Made by a program: the position numbers and the translations under genes. A DNA stretch of 28,611 bases, taken from NCBI GenBank assembly GCA_023416575.1, contig JAEZHL010000075.1:1-28611 (forward strand), read 5' to 3'. Positions 15,127-25,343 of this stretch are shown here, in pieces. Source of the stretch: Pseudomonadota bacterium. Its GTDB lineage: Bacteria > Pseudomonadota > Alphaproteobacteria > Rhizobiales > Hyphomicrobiaceae. Position 1 is the stretch's first letter. The number at the start of each line of letters is the position of its first letter. The notes below the pieces were generated by a model. It was not told the origin of the DNA. It worked only from the letters and a program-made list of their open reading frames with translations, and made no database searches.

Positions 15127-15990
15127 ATGACTGACACTGACATCGCCAAGCCGGCGCCGCTGATGGCAGGCAAGAGGGGCCTTGTCATGGGCGTGGCGAA
15201 CGAGCGCTCGATCGCATGGGGCATTGCACGGGTGCTGGCTGGGCAGGGCGCCAAGCTGGCCTTCACCTATCAGGGCGAGGCGTTCGGGCGGCGGGCCATC
15301 CCACTCGCCAAGTCGCTCGGGTCGGAGGTCATCGTCCCCTGCGATGTCAGTGACCTGGCGACGGTCGACAACGCGATGGCCGAGGTCAAGAAGGCGTGGG
15401 GCGGCCTCGATTTCGTCGTGCACGCGCTGGCGTTCTCGGATCGCCGCGAGCTGTCGGGCCGTTACGCCGACACGAGCCGCGAGAACTTCATCAACACCAT
15501 GGTCATCTCCTGCTTCTCGTTCACGGAAGTGGCGAAGCGGGCGGCGGAGCTCATGCCCAACGGCGGCTCGATGCTGACGCTGACCTATGGCGGCGCAACG
15601 CGCTGGGTCCCGTCGTACAACGTCATGGGCGTCGCCAAGGCGGCTCTCGAAGCCTCGGTGCGCTATCTTGCGGCCGACTTCGGCCCTCGGGGCATCAGGG
15701 TCAACGCGCTCTCGGCGGGGCCGATGCGTACGCTCGCTGGCGCCGGCATCTCGGATGCGCGCGTCATCTTCAACTATCAGCGCGACCACGCTCCGCTGCG
15801 GCGCACGCCCACCCTGGACGAGGTCGGCGGCTCGGCACTCTACCTGCTCTCGCCGCTCGCCGGTGCTGTCACGGGTGAGGTTCACTTCGTCGACTGCGGG
15901 TACAACTCCGTCGCCATGCCGGACCTTGATGCCCTGAAGGAGCAGGAGGCCGACGCAGAAGCCGCAGGCCGCTCGCCGACCGGCGACTGA
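15127..15990 (+). CDS. fabI: Enoyl-ACP reductase (NADH type)
   Basis: Reduces trans-2-enoyl-ACP in the last step of each elongation cycle. 287 residues of the divergent SDR type. GVANERSIAWGIA (22-34) binds the nucleotide, and the catalytic set is Y154 (LTYGG), Y164 and K171 (SYNVMGVAK) with the six-residue spacing typical of FabI. The C-terminus carries GGSALYLLSPLAGAVTGEVHFVDCGYN, then a charged tail (EQEADAEAAGRSPTGD). The start at 15127 has AGGAG seven bases upstream. It lies 134 bases after fabB, so it may share the operon or have its own promoter. It is the family targeted by triclosan and isoniazid-type inhibitors. Confidence 0.96.
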   Translation: MTDTDIAKPAPLMAGKRGLVMGVANERSIAWGIARVLAGQGAKLAFTYQGEAFGRRAIPLAKSLGSEVIVPCDVSDLATVDNAMAEVKKAWGGLDFVVHALAFSDRRELSGRYADTSRENFINTMVISCFSFTEVAKRAAELMPNGGSMLTLTYGGATRWVPSYNVMGVAKAALEASVRYLAADFGPRGIRVNALSAGPMRTLAGAGISDARVIFNYQRDHAPLRRTPTLDEVGGSALYLLSPLAGAVTGEVHFVDCGYNSVAMPDLDALKEQEADAEAAGRSPTGD

Positions 15991-16079
15991 GCGGACTGTC
16001 GTCGCGCGGCCGCAATCGCGGGGTGTGATCGCCATCGACGCGTGCCGAACCTTCGTGTTCAGCTCGCGTCTTGCATAGG

Positions 16080-16976
16080 ATGATCCCGCATAACGACGCG
16101 ACGGACCTAGCAGGGCATGGAGCCATGATTGGCGTCTTCGATTCCGGTCTTGGCGGATTGACCGTCTTGCGGGTGCTGGTTGACCGTTTTCCGCATCTGT
16201 CTTTCGCATATCTCGGCGATCAGGCGAACGTGCCCTACGGGAACCGGTCGTCGGAAGAGGTTCTGGAGCTGACGCGGGCAGGAACGGAGCACCTGTTCCG
16301 GCGGGGGTGCCGGCTGGTGCTGCTCGGCTGCAATACCGCCACCGCGGTCGCGGCGCGCCGCCTGCAGAGGGAGTGGCTGCCGAGCTCGGAGTATGCCGGA
16401 CATAACGTCCTCGGCATCGTGGCGCCGACGGTGGAAGCTGCAACGCAAACGCCCTGGGCCGTCTCCACGCCGCAGTATCCGCAAAAGTACAACACCGATC
16501 TGATCGCAGTATTTGGCACGCGCCGGACGATCGGCTCGGGCGTCTATCCGCAGGAGATCCGGAAACGGTGCCCCCGGGTCGAGGTCGTTCAGCAGGCCTG
16601 CCCGGATCTCGCCGGTGCGATCGAGGAGGGGAGGACGGAGGCGGAGCTGGAGCAGCTCGTGTCCTCAGCCGTCGAGAGCCTGCTGGTTTCGACCGGGGGC
16701 ATTGCGCCCCATCGGGCGATACTGGGGTGCACGCATTACGCTCTGATCGAGCACATATTCCGTCGTCAGCTGCCGCATTCTACCCGCCTGCTATCCCAGC
16801 CGGAGATCGTGGCCGACAGCCTCGAGGATTATCTCGCCCGCCATTCCGAGTACGCCATCGCGCAGTCTCCCGGGCCTACCGTGACGCTCCTCACGACCGG
16901 GGATCCGGAGCGTACCGGCGAGCAGGCGCGAATCTTCTGGCCAACCGCAAGCTGTTTCAATCCGTTGCTCGGTTGA
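16080..16976 (+). CDS. murI: Glutamate racemase
   Basis: Interconverts L- and D-glutamate for peptidoglycan. 298 residues from this start. DSGLGGLTVL (21-30), the first catalytic cysteine in LLGCNTATA (C84) and the second in ILGCTHY (C217) are all present. Between them a segment with TPWAVSTPQYPQKYNTD (about 124-140) appears longer than in most homologues. The start is uncertain: ATG at 16080, ATG at 16125 (MIGVFDSG, closer to the usual N-terminus), or TTG at 16071; none has a well-spaced ribosome binding site. It lies 89 bases after fabI on the same strand but is functionally separate. Confidence 0.93.
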   Translation: MIPHNDATDLAGHGAMIGVFDSGLGGLTVLRVLVDRFPHLSFAYLGDQANVPYGNRSSEEVLELTRAGTEHLFRRGCRLVLLGCNTATAVAARRLQREWLPSSEYAGHNVLGIVAPTVEAATQTPWAVSTPQYPQKYNTDLIAVFGTRRTIGSGVYPQEIRKRCPRVEVVQQACPDLAGAIEEGRTEAELEQLVSSAVESLLVSTGGIAPHRAILGCTHYALIEHIFRRQLPHSTRLLSQPEIVADSLEDYLARHSEYAIAQSPGPTVTLLTTGDPERTGEQARIFWPTASCFNPLLG

Positions 16977-16992
16977 AGCTGAACTAGCGCGT

Positions 16993-17012
16993 GAGCTTGA
17001 TAATCAAAGCTC
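16993..17012 (+). terminator. Palindrome after murI
   Basis: GAGCTT (16993-16998) pairs with AAGCTC (17007-17012) around an eight-base AT-rich loop, 17 bases after the murI stop. There is no T-run. A weak terminator or 3'-end hairpin is the simplest reading. Confidence 0.35.
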
Positions 17013-17137
17013 ATTGGACGGCCGAAATAATCGAGCATTTTCGATGTGTTTGCATGGCGAAAGCGCACGCACCATGAAACCTCCGGCCACCTCCGATCGT
17101 TGAGCACACAGTAGCAGCCAAGCGAAAGGAGGCTATC

Positions 17138-17425
17138 ATGACGCGTAGATTGATCATGACGCTGGCCGGTGTTGCGTTGGGTTGGGGTATTGCGATGTCC
17201 CCCGTTCAAGCCGCCCCTACCAGCCCCAATTCATTGGCCGCAATCAACTCTTTCGGAACGTCGCTGGCCGAAAAGACCCACGCGTGGCATCGCCAATGTG
17301 TGCGCGGGCCCAGAGGCTTCCGGCACCGTCACGTCCGCGGCGGGGTTGTCGCCTGCGGGCCGCGGGCGAGGCACCGGCACTGTTTCATGAATCGCCGCGG
17401 TCATCGCGTCTGCGTCTGGCGCTGA
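17138..17425 (+). CDS. Small secreted Cys/His/Arg-rich protein
   Basis: A 95-residue exported protein of unknown function. The signal peptide spans about 1-26 (LIMTLAGVALGWGIAM, then PVQAA). The mature part is strongly basic with four cysteines (C54, C73, C82, C92), enough for two disulfides, and many His/Arg residues (HRQCVRGPRGFRHRHVRGG). Similar short His/Arg/Gly-rich secreted proteins are common in Hyphomicrobiales, but I cannot name a characterised one. Translation should be efficient: AAAGGAGG lies about six bases before the ATG. A strong terminator follows 25 bases after the stop, so it is probably a single-gene transcript. Confidence 0.8.
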   Translation: MTRRLIMTLAGVALGWGIAMSPVQAAPTSPNSLAAINSFGTSLAEKTHAWHRQCVRGPRGFRHRHVRGGVVACGPRARHRHCFMNRRGHRVCVWR

Positions 17426-17449
17426 TCACGCCACTTCCGAATAGAAAAA

Positions 17450-17476
17450 GGGCCGGTGCGGAAGTCGCGCCGGCCC
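17450..17476. terminator. Strong bidirectional terminator between the secreted-protein gene and pnp
   Basis: An 11-pair stem (17450-17460 with 17466-17476, arms GGGCCGGTGCG and CGCGCCGGCCC, one wobble) closes a five-base loop GAAGT. A T-rich run (17480-17487) follows on the plus strand, and an A-run (17445-17449) precedes the stem, giving a T-run on the minus strand. It therefore fits intrinsic termination for both converging genes. Confidence 0.92.
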
Positions 17477-17505
17477 CTGTTCTTTTTCTGCTGAAGAGCT
17501 GACGA

Positions 17506-19725
17506 TCAGCCCGGGTCGCGATCGCGACGGCGCTCGCGCCGCTCGCCATCGCCGCGTTCCCGGCGCTCACGCCGCTCGCCGCGCGGCTCAGAAGCTTCCT
17601 CGCCCTCGGGCCGCGCTTCCTGCGGAATTTCCTTGCCGGTCTCCTGGTCGACCACCTTCATGGACAGCCGGACCTTGCCGCGGTCATCGAAGCCCAGAAG
17701 CTTGACGTAAACTTCCTGGCCCTCCTTCACGACCTCGCTCGGCGTGTTCGGCCGGCTCTTGGAGGTGAGCTGCGAGATGTGGACGAGACCATCCTTCGCG
17801 CCGAAGAAGTTCACGAAGGCGCCGAAGTCCATGATCTTGACGACCTTGCCCTTGTAGATCTCGCCGACCTCGGGCTCGGAGGTGATCTCGCGGATGCGCT
17901 TCAGAGCGGCCTCGATCGACTCGCGCCGGGGTGCCGCGACCTTCACGGTACCGTCGTCCTCGATGTCGATCTTGGCTCCGCTCTCCTCGACGATCGAGCG
18001 GATGACGGAACCGCCCGAGCCGATGACCTCACGGATCTTGTCGGTCGGAATGCGGATCGTCTCGATGCGCGGCGCGTGCTCGCCGAGCTCGGTCCTGGCC
18101 TGGCCGAGTGCCTTCGACATCTCGCCCAGGATGTGCATGCGGCCATCGCGCGCTTGGTCGAGCGCGACGCGCATGATCTCCTCGGTGATGCCGGTGATCT
18201 TGATGTCCATCTGCAGCGATGTGACGCCTTCGGACGTGCCGGCCACCTTGAAGTCCATGTCGCCGAGGTGGTCTTCGTCGCCGAGGATGTCAGAGAGCAC
18301 CGCGAACGAGGAGGCTTCCTTGATCAGGCCCATCGCGATGCCAGCGACCGGCCGCTTGAGCGGAACGCCGGCGTCCATCATCGCGAGCGACGATCCGCAG
18401 ACCGTAGCCATCGACGACGAGCCGTTGCTCTCGGTGATCTCCGAAACGAGGCGGATGGTGTAGGGGAACTCCTCAGCCGATGGGATCAGCGGGTGCACCG
18501 CGCGCCAGGCGAGCTTGCCGTGGCCGATCTCACGCCGCCCGGGCGATCCCATCCGGCCCGTTTCGCCGACGGAGTAGGGCGGGAAGTTGTAGTGGAGCAT
18601 GAAGCGCTCCTTCTTCGTGCCCTCGAGCGTATCAACGTACTGCTCGTCCTCGCCAGTGCCGAGGGTGGCCACGACCAGCGCCTGCGTCTCGCCACGCGTG
18701 AACAGGGCGGAGCCGTGGGTCCGTGGCAGCACGCGCACCTGGGATACGATCGGCCGCACAGTCTTCAGATCGCGGCCGTCGATGCGCCGGCCGGTCTCGA
18801 TGATGTTGCCGCGCACGATGTCCTGCTCGACGGCCTTGAAAACGTCGCCCAGTAGAACGGCGTCCGTCTGGTCGTCGGGCGGCAGCAGCTCGTCGAACAC
18901 CTTCTTGCGCGCTTCTTCGACCAGCTCACGGCGCTTCTGCTTCTCCGTCGTCGAGTAGGCGCGGCGCAGGTCTTCCTCAGCGATCGCCTTGACGCGGTCC
19001 TTGTACTTCGACTTGTCGGCGACCTGGATGTCCCAGGGCTCCTTGGCTGCCGTCTCGGCGAGCTTGATGATTGCCTGGATCACGGGCTGGAAGTGCCGGT
19101 GCCCGAACATGACCGCATCGAGCATCTGCGTCTCGGTCAGCTCGTGGGCCTCGCTCTCCACCATCATGACGGCATCCTGCGTGCCGGCCACGACCAGGTC
19201 GAGCTTGGTCTTCGCCATCTCGTCGGTGAGCGGGTTGAGCACGAGCTCGCCGTCGATCATGCCGACGCGCGCCGCACCGATCGGCCCGAGGAAGGGCAGG
19301 CCTGACAGGGTCAAGGCCGCCGAGGCGGCGATCATGGCGACGATATCGGGATCGTTCTCGTTGTCGAACGACAGGACCGTGGCGATAACCTGCGTCTCGT
19401 TCTTGAAGCCGTCGACGAACAGAGGCCGGATGGGCCGGTCGATCAGGCGGGAAACGAGGGTTTCCTTCTCGGTGGGCCGGCCTTCGCGCTTGAAGTAGCC
19501 GCCCGGAATCTTGCCGGCCGCGTAGGCCTTCTCCTGGTAGTTGACGGTGAGCGGAAAGAAGTCCACACCAGGGCGGACGGACCTTGCACCAACAACTGTT
19601 GCCAGGACGCTCGTTTCACCGTACTGGGCGAGCACAGCACCGTCTGCCTGGCGGGCCATTTGCCCGGTTTCCAGCTTGAGCTTTCGCCCGCCCCATTCAA
19701 TTTCCACACGATGGATGTCGAACAT
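17506..19725 (-). CDS. pnp: Polyribonucleotide nucleotidyltransferase (PNPase)
   Basis: Degrades RNA 3'-to-5' with phosphate; a core RNA turnover enzyme and part of degradosome complexes. 739 residues: two RNase PH-like domains joined by a helical region, then a KH domain (about 555-617, with IREVIGSGGSVIRSI) and an S1 domain (about 618-692, with GKVVKIMDFGAFVNF). GRREIGHGKLAWRA and TNGSSSMATVCGSSLAMMDAGVP-type core segments are intact (here SNGSSS). The last 47 residues are a Glu/Arg-rich low-complexity tail. The start at 19725 (MFDIHRVEIEWGG) is standard; the longer frame to 19755 is rejected. It is the last gene of the leftward block, after rpsO, as is usual. Confidence 0.98.
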   Translation of the reverse strand: MFDIHRVEIEWGGRKLKLETGQMARQADGAVLAQYGETSVLATVVGARSVRPGVDFFPLTVNYQEKAYAAGKIPGGYFKREGRPTEKETLVSRLIDRPIRPLFVDGFKNETQVIATVLSFDNENDPDIVAMIAASAALTLSGLPFLGPIGAARVGMIDGELVLNPLTDEMAKTKLDLVVAGTQDAVMMVESEAHELTETQMLDAVMFGHRHFQPVIQAIIKLAETAAKEPWDIQVADKSKYKDRVKAIAEEDLRRAYSTTEKQKRRELVEEARKKVFDELLPPDDQTDAVLLGDVFKAVEQDIVRGNIIETGRRIDGRDLKTVRPIVSQVRVLPRTHGSALFTRGETQALVVATLGTGEDEQYVDTLEGTKKERFMLHYNFPPYSVGETGRMGSPGRREIGHGKLAWRAVHPLIPSAEEFPYTIRLVSEITESNGSSSMATVCGSSLAMMDAGVPLKRPVAGIAMGLIKEASSFAVLSDILGDEDHLGDMDFKVAGTSEGVTSLQMDIKITGITEEIMRVALDQARDGRMHILGEMSKALGQARTELGEHAPRIETIRIPTDKIREVIGSGGSVIRSIVEESGAKIDIEDDGTVKVAAPRRESIEAALKRIREITSEPEVGEIYKGKVVKIMDFGAFVNFFGAKDGLVHISQLTSKSRPNTPSEVVKEGQEVYVKLLGFDDRGKVRLSMKVVDQETGKEIPQEARPEGEEASEPRGERRERRERGDGERRERRRDRDPG

Positions 19726-19906
19726 TTTGCGTCTTTCGCATCTGATTCGTTTCAATCTTGTGCCGATCGTCCTTCAGCACAAGGTACGGAGCAATGGTCA
19801 TCAGCCGCGCCGGTGCCGTTGATCGGCATGCAGGCCAGTCCAAATCTGCTCGCCACCTGAGGGTGGCCCTTGGGATGTCGTCCAGCCGGCTGGGCCGGCG
19901 GGAAGT

Positions 19907-19934
19907 GGCGGGCAAGCACCGGGTGCCGCCCGCC
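19907..19934 (-). terminator. Long hairpin just after rpsO, in the pnp leader
   Basis: GGCGGGC (19907-19913) pairs with GCCCGCC (19928-19934), and an inner GCACC (19916-19920) pairs with GGTGC (19922-19926). It starts seven bases after the rpsO stop on the minus strand. There is no T-run. In E. coli the rpsO-pnp spacer carries an attenuating hairpin and an RNase III processing site that PNPase uses for autocontrol; this may be the counterpart. A second stem, GCCGGC twice around TGG, lies at 19885-19899. Confidence 0.5.
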
Positions 19935-19940
19935 TGACGA

Positions 19941-20210
19941 TCAGCGGCGGATGCCGAGCTTCTCGATAATGCTCTGATAGCGCGCCTGATCCTTGCGCTT
20001 CACGTAGTCGAGCAACTGGCGGCGCTGGCTCACCATTTTGAGCAGCCCGCGACGCGAGTGGTTGTCCTTCTTGTGCGTTTTGAAGTGCTCGGTCAGCTGG
20101 TTGATGCGTTCCGTCAGGATCGCGATCTGCACTTCAGGCGAGCCGGTGTCACCGGCCTTCGTGGCGTTGTTTTTGATAAGTTCCTGCTTGCGCTCGGCAC
20201 TCAGCGACAT
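19941..20210 (-). CDS. rpsO: 30S ribosomal protein S15
   Basis: 89 residues, the exact family length. TGSPEVQIAILTERINQLTEHFKTHKKD and HSRRGLLKMVSQRRQLLDYV contain the conserved helices that bind 16S rRNA at the three-way junction. S15 is a primary binder in 30S platform assembly. The ATG has AAGGAA about eight bases upstream. A terminator-like hairpin at 20302-20322 separates it from truB, so it probably has its own promoter and reads on into pnp. The leader contains a small stem (20236-20250) that may serve autoregulation. Confidence 0.99.
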   Translation of the reverse strand: MSLSAERKQELIKNNATKAGDTGSPEVQIAILTERINQLTEHFKTHKKDNHSRRGLLKMVSQRRQLLDYVKRKDQARYQSIIEKLGIRR

Positions 20211-20235
20211 CGGGGTTCCTTTCTACTTGAAGAGA

Positions 20236-20250
20236 GGGTCATCTCGACCC
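20236..20250 (-). promoter_or_regulatory. Hairpin in the rpsO leader
   Basis: GGGTC (20236-20240) and GACCC (20246-20250) form a five-pair stem with loop ATCTC, 26 bases upstream of the rpsO start. S15 controls its own mRNA through leader structures in several phyla, with different architectures. Whether this stem is such a site is an inference from its position only. Confidence 0.35.
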
Positions 20251-20301
20251 GAAGTGGCGGCCGCAGCCGGGATGTCGTCCAGCAGGGTCGCCAATGAGAA
20301 A

Positions 20302-20322
20302 CACGGGCCCATATGGCCCGTG
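20302..20322 (-). terminator. Terminator after truB
   Basis: CACGGGCC (20302-20309) and GGCCCGTG (20315-20322) form a perfect eight-pair stem with a five-base loop. On the minus strand the stem is followed at once by TTTCTC, a short pyrimidine run. It lies 72 bases past the truB stop and before rpsO, so it would end the rimP-to-truB transcript. Confidence 0.7.
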
Positions 20323-20393
20323 CTGGCGACGTTATACACCAATGGTGGGGCAGGGCGAGGAATTTCGGTGCCCGGCGCGCAACACGCAAGCGG

Positions 20394-21320
20394 TCAGGAG
20401 CTGAAGTTGAAGACCCGCACCGGCCGGAATTCGCCCTTGGCCAGCTCCCCGATGGCGACGAGCTGACCCTTCGAAATGGCGTACGCCGCCCCGCTCATGA
20501 TGGGTGCGTCCCGACCGCGAATGAGCACGCCTTGGCCGCGGCGCAGGCGTGAGGCATCCGCCGAGCTGAGGTTGAGTTCCACAAGGCTCTCCAGCACAGC
20601 CTCGACGGGCAGCAACTTCGGTTGCAGCAGATCCATGGCGCCGGCGAGCTTGCTCACCTCCCGTAGATCATCGAGGCGCACGGCGACGTCCTCGGTGAAT
20701 GGGCCGACCTGGGTCCTGCGCAGGGCGGTAACATGCCCATAGACACCGAGAGCGCGCCCCATATCGCGGGCCAGCGCGCGGACATAGGTGCCCTTTCCGC
20801 AGACCGCCTCGAACACGGTCGTGTTCTCGTCCGGGTGTTCGACGATCCGCAGCTCCTCGATCTGCACCGGCCGAGCTTCGAGGGCTGGCGTCTCGCCGTC
20901 GCGGGCCAGATCGTAGGCGCGCTCGCCGTTGATCTTGATGGCGGAAAAGGTCGGCGGAACCTGCGAAATCTCGCCGGTGAAGCGTGGCAGCAGCTCCTCC
21001 ACGTCCGCGTGCGTCGGCCGCTGGTCACTCGTCTTCACCACCTCGCCTTCGGCATCGTCGGTGTTGGTCTCAGCGCCCCAGCGGACCGTGAACCGATAGG
21101 CCTTCTCGCCGTCGACGGCATAGGAGCACGTCTTCGTCGCCTCGCCGAGCGCGATCGGAAGAATGCCGGTTGCCAGTGGATCGAGTGTTCCGGCGTGGCC
21201 GGCCTTCTGGGCATCGTAAAGCTGCTTGATGACGGCAACCGCCTGGGTGGAGGTCATCCCGAGCGGCTTGTCGAGTATGAGCCAACCATGAATCGGATTG
21301 CCTTTCTTAGGGCGTGCCAT
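20394..21320 (-). CDS. truB: tRNA pseudouridine(55) synthase
   Basis: Isomerises U55 in the T loop of most tRNAs. 308 residues. The catalytic aspartate is D47 in GHAGTLDPLATG, preceded by GWLILDKPLGMTS. The second core motif KINGERAYDLAR and CGKGTYVRALARDMG are present, and a C-terminal PUA-like domain (about 245-308) ends the protein. Length and order match the family. It is downstream of rbfA with a 56-base gap, in the usual infB-rbfA-truB order. The start is at the first ATG of a standard N-terminus (MARPKKGNPIHGW). Confidence 0.98.
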   Translation of the reverse strand: MARPKKGNPIHGWLILDKPLGMTSTQAVAVIKQLYDAQKAGHAGTLDPLATGILPIALGEATKTCSYAVDGEKAYRFTVRWGAETNTDDAEGEVVKTSDQRPTHADVEELLPRFTGEISQVPPTFSAIKINGERAYDLARDGETPALEARPVQIEELRIVEHPDENTTVFEAVCGKGTYVRALARDMGRALGVYGHVTALRRTQVGPFTEDVAVRLDDLREVSKLAGAMDLLQPKLLPVEAVLESLVELNLSSADASRLRRGQGVLIRGRDAPIMSGAAYAISKGQLVAIGELAKGEFRPVRVFNFSS

Positions 21321-21376
21321 CGTCGAGCCTTCGATTAGAGATTGTGAGAAATGCCGCGGGCGCCAGGGCCGCGCTG

Positions 21377-21775
21377 CTAGTCCTGATCCTGCTGCGGTCG
21401 TGACTTGAGGCTGTCGAGAAGGCGATCGATGCGATAGCCGCTGTCGAAGCTCTCGTCCTTCCGGAACCGGATGTCAGGAGCAAACTTGAGGTTGACCGCC
21501 CGGGCCACCGCGCCGCGGATGAAGCGCTTATTGTTTTCGAGGGCCGTCAGCACTGGCTCGATGTCCTCGCCGCCGAGCGGCATGACAAAGATCGTCGCCA
21601 GCTTCAGGTCCGGGGACATCCGGACTTCTGAAATCGTGATGACGTGCTCGGCGATGACATCGTCGTAGATGTCGCCGCGGGCCAACATTTCGGAAAGGGC
21701 ATGGCGGATCAGCTCGCCGACCCGGAGCTGGCGTTGCGAGGGCCCGGATCGAGTGTCAGGCGCGCGTTTCGACAT
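21377..21775 (-). CDS. rbfA: 30S ribosome-binding factor A
   Basis: 132 residues with the single KH-like fold of RbfA: RQLRVGELIRHALSEML, then ITISEVRMSPDLKLATIFVMPLGG and a C-terminal RFRKDESFDSGYRIDRLLDSL. It binds immature 30S subunits and helps mature the 16S rRNA 5' end, notably at low temperature. It follows infB after a 108-base spacer that contains a tRNA-like fold. The bases just before the ATG (GTGTGAAAC) include no Shine-Dalgarno, so initiation may depend on leader structure or coupling. Confidence 0.96.
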   Translation of the reverse strand: MSKRAPDTRSGPSQRQLRVGELIRHALSEMLARGDIYDDVIAEHVITISEVRMSPDLKLATIFVMPLGGEDIEPVLTALENNKRFIRGAVARAVNLKFAPDIRFRKDESFDSGYRIDRLLDSLKSRPQQDQD

Positions 21776-21779
21776 GTTT

Positions 21780-21852
21780 CACACTGCCCGGATTCGAACC
21801 GGCGCAGCCTCCATTGCTGCGGATCCAACGACAAACCAGCGCGCGCAGAGTG
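21780..21852 (-). other. tRNA-like fold in the infB-rbfA spacer (possible pseudo-tRNA)
   Basis: On the minus strand a T-arm-like hairpin (CCGG, seven-base loop TTCGAAT, CCGG; 21788-21802) is preceded by a five-pair stem with a seven-base loop (GCAGC, AATGGAG, GCTGC; 21804-21820), the geometry of an anticodon arm. Outer strands at 21780-21787 and 21845-21852 pair in seven of eight positions, like an acceptor stem, and the total length is about 73. Against a functional tRNA: no T33, no variable loop between the two arms, no recognisable D arm and no CCA. Confidence 0.35.
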
Positions 21853-21883
21853 CGCCCGCCGGTTGTCAGTCTCTCTCAAGCGA

Positions 21884-24610
<2,727 letters not shown>

Positions 24611-24644
24611 ACCTTGCCCGTTCCAAAACGCCTTGTGGCGGCAC

Positions 24645-25310
24645 TCAACTCGCCGCGGATTCGCTGTCTGATGCCGCCAAGCCCGACCGGTATCGGGCCA
24701 CGCGGCCAACCTCGTTCAGGAAATTTCTCGTGGCGCCGCCTGCGCTGAGCGCAGCATGTACCACATTTGACCGCCCTAAGGCCAAACTCAATTGCTCGAC
24801 GGTCAACTCGCGGATAATTGGGGCCGGTCTTTCCAACTCCGCTGAAACGGCCTGGAATCGGCGATCCAGCTTGCCGGCACCGTCTTCCGCCGCCTCTTGA
24901 CCATGAAGCAAAGCTGCCACACTGCCTGTGACAATTGCGGCATCGATACGCATGAAGCCGGTTGTGACCAACCCTGCCTTGTTGGCGAGGCTCAGCGCAT
25001 CCAGAGCGCGCTTCAGTAACAGCCGCTCTACGACATCCGGCAAATCGGCCGCGACACTCACCTGCCGCTTCAGGCTTTTAACAAACACTTTACGCTTGAC
25101 GGCCTCCTCGACCGCACGACGGTCGGCCGTCACCCAGACGCCGCGGCCTGGCAGGCGGCGCGCGATATCTGGCACGATCCCCCCATCGGGGGCAACGACG
25201 AAACGGATGAGCTCTTCAGGCGGCCTCAGATTGCGCGAGACGACGCAGGTCCGCTGCGAAGCTTGATGCTCCGCCACCGGCTTTTCCGCGATGTCCACAC
25301 GCGCAACCAT
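24645..25310 (-). CDS. YlxR-type RNA-binding protein fused to an L7Ae-like domain
   Basis: 221 residues. The N-terminal DUF448/YlxR domain (about 20-95) carries CVVSRNLRPPEELIRFV and ARRLPGRGVWV. The second half (about 100-200: RALDALSLANKAGLVTTGFMRIDAAI) resembles the ribosomal L7Ae/L30e fold found in nucleic-acid-binding proteins. This two-domain form sits between nusA and infB in many alphaproteobacteria, whereas Bacillus YlxR is the first domain only. It probably binds RNA in transcription/translation coupling; the exact role is unknown. It begins 33 bases after the nusA stop. Confidence 0.92.
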   Translation of the reverse strand: MVARVDIAEKPVAEHQASQRTCVVSRNLRPPEELIRFVVAPDGGIVPDIARRLPGRGVWVTADRRAVEEAVKRKVFVKSLKRQVSVAADLPDVVERLLLKRALDALSLANKAGLVTTGFMRIDAAIVTGSVAALLHGQEAAEDGAGKLDRRFQAVSAELERPAPIIRELTVEQLSLALGRSNVVHAALSAGGATRNFLNEVGRVARYRSGLAASDSESAAS

Positions 25311-25343
25311 TCGCTGTCTGTCTGCTCCCAGTCATGACTGATG

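Noticed and set aside
17520..17600. Repeat-like CGCCGCTC-rich stretch suggesting a short tandem array
   Set aside because: It codes the Arg/Glu-rich C-terminal tail of PNPase; the repetition follows from the codons.
17779..18855. Plus-strand open frame of about 358 codons
   Set aside because: Antisense to pnp and without recognisable content.
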